The translations under genes and the position numbers were made by a program. The notes beneath the pieces were generated by a model. That model had not been told where the DNA came from. It saw only the letters and a program-made list of their open reading frames with translations, and did no database searches. Below are positions 59,989 to 64,000 of a stretch of 64,000 bases of DNA, in pieces. This DNA comes from Porphyromonadaceae bacterium UBA2751. GTDB taxonomy: Bacteria; Bacteroidota; Bacteroidia; Bacteroidales; Muribaculaceae. The stretch spans positions 16,734 through 80,733 of the forward strand of contig DEJJ01000029.1 of assembly GCA_002353285.1 (NCBI GenBank), given 5' to 3'. Positions within the stretch are counted from its first letter, which is position 1. The number at the start of each line of letters is the position of its first letter.

Positions 59989-61059
59989 TTATAATTTCAC
60001 ATTCTTGAGACGACGGTAATGACACAGCATTAGATCACCGTTAGAGTTACGCAAGTGGAAGGCGTTGCCCTGACAATACCGGAACATGTCGCAATGCTCG
60101 CACACCCCATGCCTCATCCACTCGCGATTGCGGTATTTCTCAAAACGCTCATTCCACACTTGCCAAAAACTATCATCATAGATGTTGCCCTGATTATAGT
60201 CGCTGCGGATGCTCAAACATCCTGAGATGGCACCGTCGCTGCGCACACTTGCCACTGTGAGTCCCGCCTCACAAGAGAAGAAATAGTCACGCGCCAGTCC
60301 CTCGTAAGCCCCCAAAAACCCCTCACAAGAGTAATTAAGGTCGATATCCTTATCGATGCGCGTTTTTACAATGAAATTGAGCAAGTCACGGAACTGAGAG
60401 TCGCTGATTTGGAGCTCGTCAACCCCGGCAGCCCTTCCCATAGGGACGATAGTGAAAATTCGCCAATATCTCACTCCAGCATCAATGAGCTGTTTTTTTA
60501 TGTCATCAAGATGCCCAATATTGCGCGAATTGACACAAGTGATCACATCCCATTCCAAGCCCTCGACCTGCCTCATCAGCCCGATGGCTCGCATAGCACG
60601 GTCATAGCTTTGCAAGTTGCATCGCAACCAGTTGTGGTCCTGCTTGGTACCATCAAGATCAATTGCCATTGAGTCGATACCAGCATCAACAAGGTTGTGC
60701 ATCATCTTCTCATCAAGCAAGAAACCGTTAGTAACCAGTCCCCACTGGAAGCCACGTCGCTTAATCTCACGGCCACAGTCCACAATATCTTCTCTCACCA
60801 GTGGCTCGCCTCCCACGGTCGAAACCATGATAGTTGAAGGGTCTTGATGGCAAGCAATCTCGTCAAGGACATTGAGGAAGTCGCGCAATGGCATCTCGGA
60901 GGCATTGATATCCTTAGCGCAATCACTGCCGCAGTGCCTGCACGACAAGTTACACCGCAAGGTACACTCCCAGAAAAGCTGCTCAAGAGGATGCTCACGA
61001 CAGAGCCTATCATGTTCCTGCCGCGCTACCTCAAGTGCTATTTTCTGGCTGTGATTCAT
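59989..61059 (-). CDS. Radical SAM/SPASM domain protein
   Basis: 356 residues. The [4Fe-4S]-SAM motif CNLSCRHC is at 36-43 (CxxxCxxC). TIM-barrel features STVGGEPLVREDI and LVTNGFLLDEKMM follow. A C-terminal SPASM region has C-x18-C (CEAGLTVASVRSDGAISGC) and CEHCDMFRYC with a final CHYRR for auxiliary clusters. SPASM enzymes usually modify ribosomally made peptides or proteins. It resembles TIGR04133 enzymes, described as part of rSAM/lipoprotein systems (recollection). Sits between two small lipoprotein genes in one operon. Confidence 0.9.
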   Translation of the reverse strand: MNHSQKIALEVARQEHDRLCREHPLEQLFWECTLRCNLSCRHCGSDCAKDINASEMPLRDFLNVLDEIACHQDPSTIMVSTVGGEPLVREDIVDCGREIKRRGFQWGLVTNGFLLDEKMMHNLVDAGIDSMAIDLDGTKQDHNWLRCNLQSYDRAMRAIGLMRQVEGLEWDVITCVNSRNIGHLDDIKKQLIDAGVRYWRIFTIVPMGRAAGVDELQISDSQFRDLLNFIVKTRIDKDIDLNYSCEGFLGAYEGLARDYFFSCEAGLTVASVRSDGAISGCLSIRSDYNQGNIYDDSFWQVWNERFEKYRNREWMRHGVCEHCDMFRYCQGNAFHLRNSNGDLMLCHYRRLKNVKL

Positions 61060-61066
61060 GCGTCAA

Positions 61067-61585
61067 TTAGTCATCGTAGCCCAATCTATTAAAATTGGCA
61101 TCATAGTTTATTTTCAAACCATTATTGAGTTTCACCTCAAAACCACCGTTGCCACTTTTCTCAATCTTAACGATAGTAGCCTGAGGATTACTGGTCTTGA
61201 CATCTTCTATCACTCGTGGCTCAACCACTGAAGCAGGCACACCAGCTGCACATTCTATCTCCTTGATTTCACCTGTAGTTGTAAACTCCAGACGCTCGCC
61301 AGAGTTGAGTAAAACGTTGAAATCATCGTTGTCGGCAGTGACATTAGCAATTTGCTTGCCTGGCAAGTATTTATTGATATACTCCTGTGCACTCTGTGGC
61401 AAACTTGCAGCATCAACCACCTTGTCGTCGTCGCTATTAACCACTTGTTGCTGTGCACCTTGAGGTGCAGACTGCACAGGATTATTAACAGTATTAGCAG
61501 GCTGATTGCCACTACCATTGTTACAAGCCCCAGCAATAGTGAGAAGGGCAAGAGTCAGAACTGAGTTGATAAAGAGGTTTTTCAT
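61067..61585 (-). CDS. PepSY-like lipoprotein
   Basis: 172 residues. Lipoprotein signal with AGAC (Cys21), then an Asn/Gln-rich linker. Two PepSY-like repeats: about 60-108 (LPQSAQEYINKYLPGKQIANVTADNDDFNVLLNSG) and about 115-170 (VIEDVKTSNPQATIVKIEKSGNGGFEVKLNNGLKINYDANFN). PepSY-like domains are thought to bind proteins or inhibit peptidases. First gene of the operon, 7 bases before the radical SAM gene. Confidence 0.85.
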   Translation of the reverse strand: MKNLFINSVLTLALLTIAGACNNGSGNQPANTVNNPVQSAPQGAQQQVVNSDDDKVVDAASLPQSAQEYINKYLPGKQIANVTADNDDFNVLLNSGERLEFTTTGEIKEIECAAGVPASVVEPRVIEDVKTSNPQATIVKIEKSGNGGFEVKLNNGLKINYDANFNRLGYDD

Positions 61586-61621
61586 TTTATATAAAAATAA
61601 AGGTGATTTATAAGAGAGTCC

Positions 61622-61629
61622 AAAGATAC
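61622..61629 (-). promoter_or_regulatory. -7 box for the PepSY/radical SAM operon
   Basis: Minus strand TATCTTTG, 36 bases before the ATG at 61585. Confidence 0.5.
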
Positions 61630-61630
61630 A

Positions 61631-61673
61631 AAAAAAACGGCATTTTTAGTCCTTTATCAGGAAAAAATGCCGA
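61631..61673 (-). terminator. Terminator of the RluA-family gene
   Basis: Minus-strand stem CGGCATTTTT / AAAAATGCCG with a loop of about 15 bases, followed by eight T. It lies directly upstream of the next operon's -7 box. Confidence 0.85.
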
Positions 61674-61739
61674 GAATTATTAACCTTTAATTTTTGTGTA
61701 ATATTCATTTAAATGTAGAACGAGAGTTGATAGTGTCAA

Positions 61740-62675
61740 CTAAATCATGGGCTCTGGAAAAAGATCGAGAAAGCATGTGGGAAATGGTGTTTCAAACTCC
61801 AACTCCTCGTGTGTGACAGGATGGATGAACGCCAGTCGAAAAGCATGCAATCCAAGGCGGCCAAGCGAATCATCGATGCTGCCATACTTGTAATCGCCCA
61901 CAATGGGATGCCCCAGCACCTCCATGTGGACACGAATTTGATTCTTGCGCCCAGTGTTTAGGTGCAACTCAATGAGAGAGAAATCGTCGTTTCTCTCAAG
62001 CAGCCACCAGTCGGTACTGGCCCATTTTCCTCCATTGTTGAAAGGACTACTCACCACCTTGCGCGAAGGAGTGTCGCGCAACCAACTCTCGATGTGCCCA
62101 TGATCCTCTTCCATAGCGCCTTCGACCACAGCCACATATCGACGATCGCGCACATGAGCATGCCAGTTGTGAACAAGCAGTTGCTGCACCTCCACACTCT
62201 TAGCATAGACCATGACACCCGATGTTCGCGTGTCGAGTCGATGCACCACATGAGCCGTGCATCGCTGCTTGGTATAAGCGAAATACTGGTCGAGCAGGAT
62301 TTTCATGTTAAGACTGCCTCGCCCTACTCCCATTGAGAGCACACCGTCGGATTTATCAACGACGATGAGATACTCGTCCTCGTAAAGGATGGCAAAGAAT
62401 CGGTCGAAGTTCTTCATGGGCATGAAGCGTGGATTCTTGGTAACCTCGACAACCATTCCAGGCTTGACCTGAAAATTGTACTGCTTCTCGACATTACCAT
62501 CAACCTTTACAAGTTCATGACTCAAAAGTCCCTTGGCCTTGTTGCGACTAATCCCATCAAGTTTCTTGAGCACGAAATCGAGTAACTCCATTTCCTCGGC
62601 AGCGAGGAATGTAGTCACTTTCATCTCATGCCGTGGCACTTTAGGCCCATTAAACATAAATCGTCGGTTCTTCAT
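61740..62675 (-). CDS. RluA family pseudouridine synthase
   Basis: 311 residues. N-terminal S4 RNA-binding domain (about 32-80, LLDFVLKKLDGISRNKAKGLLSHELVKVDG). Catalytic domain with VVHRLDTRTSGVMVYAK (catalytic Asp in HRLD), TGRKNQIRVHMEVLGHPIVGDYKYG. Isomerises uridines in rRNA or tRNA; which position is unclear. The catalytic core is complete. 48 bases after dnaJ, likely same transcript. Confidence 0.92.
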   Translation of the reverse strand: MKNRRFMFNGPKVPRHEMKVTTFLAAEEMELLDFVLKKLDGISRNKAKGLLSHELVKVDGNVEKQYNFQVKPGMVVEVTKNPRFMPMKNFDRFFAILYEDEYLIVVDKSDGVLSMGVGRGSLNMKILLDQYFAYTKQRCTAHVVHRLDTRTSGVMVYAKSVEVQQLLVHNWHAHVRDRRYVAVVEGAMEEDHGHIESWLRDTPSRKVVSSPFNNGGKWASTDWWLLERNDDFSLIELHLNTGRKNQIRVHMEVLGHPIVGDYKYGSIDDSLGRLGLHAFRLAFIHPVTHEELEFETPFPTCFLDLFPEPMI

Positions 62676-62723
62676 AATCTCAACAAGCAGTAATTATAAG
62701 GTGAATGAAGCACAGGTTGAAAA

Positions 62724-63884
62724 TCAGTCAAACATGTGACGTAGGCGACTGAAAATGCGTTCCTTAGTAGAAGAGCTTGGTGTAAAGGCCTGTGATTGCC
62801 GCATAGCCTCAACCGCCTTCTTATCGGCAGCACTCAGATTCTCAGGCACATAGACCATAACATTGACAAGCAAATCGCCCTTGCCATAACCATTGACCGA
62901 AGGCAGTCCCTTGCCCCTGAGACGAAGCACCTTGCCAGGCTGAGTGCCAGGTTCGATAGTAACCCTTGCCCTACCGTCAACGGTGGGTATTTCCACCTTA
63001 CCTCCAAGAGCAGCCGTTGGGAAGTCAATCATCAGGTTATAGATAAGATCCTGGTCGTCGCGAATGAGATGCTCATCGCGCTGCTCCTCGATAACGATTT
63101 GCAAGTCGCCCGGCACACCTCCACCAGGAGCATCGTTACCCTTGCCACGCATGTTTAGCATCATGCCCTCACGCACACCAGCCGGGATATTGATGTTAAC
63201 CACCTCCTCGCGCTTGACAAGTCCCGAGCCTCCACAATCGGGGCAACGCTCCTTGATGCGCTTGCCAGACCCACCACAGACACTGCACTCGCTCTGCGTC
63301 TGCATTTGCCCGAGGATAGTGCGACGAATTCGAACCTCCACGCCCGAGCCATGACAGTTAGAGCAAGTTTCAAGTGCTGTGCCGTTCTTGGCCCCAGTGC
63401 CGTTACATGCATGACACGAAACTTGACGCGGAATCTTTATCTTCTTCTCAGTTCCCTTGGCAATTTCCTGAAGAGTGACCTTGACCCTAACACGCAAGTT
63501 GGTGCCGTGGTTCACGGTGTGGCCTGCATCGCTAAAGCCGCTGAATCCGCCAAAACCGCCAAAACCGCCAAAGAGGTCGCCAAACTGGCGGAAGATGTCC
63601 TCCATCGACATGCCCCCTCCCGAGAAGCCGCCACCACCCATCTGATCATATCCATCAGGTCCCAGACGGTCGTAACGAGCTCGCTTGTCGGGATCGCTTA
63701 GCACGTCGTAAGCTTCGGCTGCCTCCTTGAATTTCTCCTCGGCCTCTTTCTTCTCGGCATCGGTTTTGCCTTGCTGACGGTCGGGGTGATACTGGATGGC
63801 GAGTTTTCGATATGCTTTTTTGAGTGCATCGGCATCGGCATTACGGTCAACGCCCAGCACCTCATAAAAATCTCTCTTTGCCAT
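62724..63884 (-). CDS. dnaJ: Molecular chaperone DnaJ
   Basis: 386 residues. J domain (1-70) with HPD in QYHPDRQQGK, a Gly/Phe-rich linker (about 77-120), and four zinc-finger repeats: CHACNGTG, CSNCHGSG, CSVCGGSG, CPDCGGSG. C-terminal substrate-binding domains. Co-chaperone of DnaK. grpE is not within the 116 bases left in the window. Confidence 0.97.
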   Translation of the reverse strand: MAKRDFYEVLGVDRNADADALKKAYRKLAIQYHPDRQQGKTDAEKKEAEEKFKEAAEAYDVLSDPDKRARYDRLGPDGYDQMGGGGFSGGGMSMEDIFRQFGDLFGGFGGFGGFSGFSDAGHTVNHGTNLRVRVKVTLQEIAKGTEKKIKIPRQVSCHACNGTGAKNGTALETCSNCHGSGVEVRIRRTILGQMQTQSECSVCGGSGKRIKERCPDCGGSGLVKREEVVNINIPAGVREGMMLNMRGKGNDAPGGGVPGDLQIVIEEQRDEHLIRDDQDLIYNLMIDFPTAALGGKVEIPTVDGRARVTIEPGTQPGKVLRLRGKGLPSVNGYGKGDLLVNVMVYVPENLSAADKKAVEAMRQSQAFTPSSSTKERIFSRLRHMFD

Positions 63885-63960
63885 GATATTCTTTATTATT
63901 TAATGCACCATACAAAATGCGCAATATTTATTTCCATAAAAATTATAGACTCAAGTTATT

Positions 63961-63998
63961 TCAGTGGCTCAACTGATTCAGTTGACTCAAGTGACTCA
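63961..63998. repeat. Degenerate 9-bp repeats at window end
   Basis: Minus strand reads GAGTCACTT, GAGTCAACT, GAATCAGTT, GAGCCACTG, i.e. the sub-family seen at 51543 and 51682 in the opposite orientation. Probably continues past the edge. Confidence 0.7.
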
Positions 63999-64000
63999 GT

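Overview
The window comes from a Bacteroidales chromosome, probably Muribaculaceae or Prevotellaceae (the family is inference). The evidence is the gene content (DUF4494, DUF4835/PorD-like, DUF5686, CHU_C-type gliding C-terminal domain, OMP_b-brl outer-membrane proteins), the repeated -7 box TAnnTTTG upstream of genes, and the absence of Shine-Dalgarno sequences. GC content is moderate.

1-15000: a partial YigZ/IMPACT gene, DUF4494, a YggS-type PLP protein, a sugar-type MFS permease, transketolase, a major OmpA-family porin, a MATE exporter and a PatB/MalY-type C-S lyase. On the minus strand follows a glycogen/alpha-glucan operon (debranching enzyme, GT4 glycosyltransferase, GH57 amylase with a Lys/Ala tail, YqiA-like esterase) with a well-formed promoter near 15080-15108. 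15001-15650 is intergenic and holds a 9-bp tandem repeat array. 15651-21846: rlmD, a DUF5686 outer-membrane protein and an M13 metallopeptidase.

21971-28598: a LuxR-type regulator facing outer-membrane proteins. A block of about 125 bp with an operator and promoter occurs twice (22781 and 26029). It brackets a membrane-anchored winged-helix regulator and its adjacent outer-membrane barrel, which has its own direct-repeat operator.

30129-36069: a putative genomic island at tRNA-Ser(TGA). A 19-bp copy of the tRNA 3' end lies at the far edge. Cargo is a DUF1016/PDDEXK nuclease and an ECF sigma/anti-sigma/secreted protein/outer-membrane barrel operon. No integrase is present.

36398-43438: a housekeeping run: dnaN, a DnaQ-like exonuclease, coaBC, a PorD-like protein, recN and rlmB. 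43545-46188 is gene-poor and rich in C and A, with an HTH regulator and a Bacteroidales-specific protein.

46189-51073: a five-gene operon encoding a channel-like membrane protein with a non-canonical DPG filter, three lipoproteins and a small membrane protein. This is one of two candidates for an undescribed system. 51074-52057 is a repeat-rich gap with an IS982-like relic and two sub-families of 9-bp repeats.

52058-63884: a receptor-type Ser/Thr kinase, a BspA-type LRR protein, uvrA, a lytic transglycosylase and a gliding-motility CTD protein. Then comes a PepSY lipoprotein / radical SAM-SPASM enzyme / ACP-like lipoprotein operon, the second candidate system. An RluA-family pseudouridine synthase and dnaJ close the window, which ends in more 9-bp repeats.
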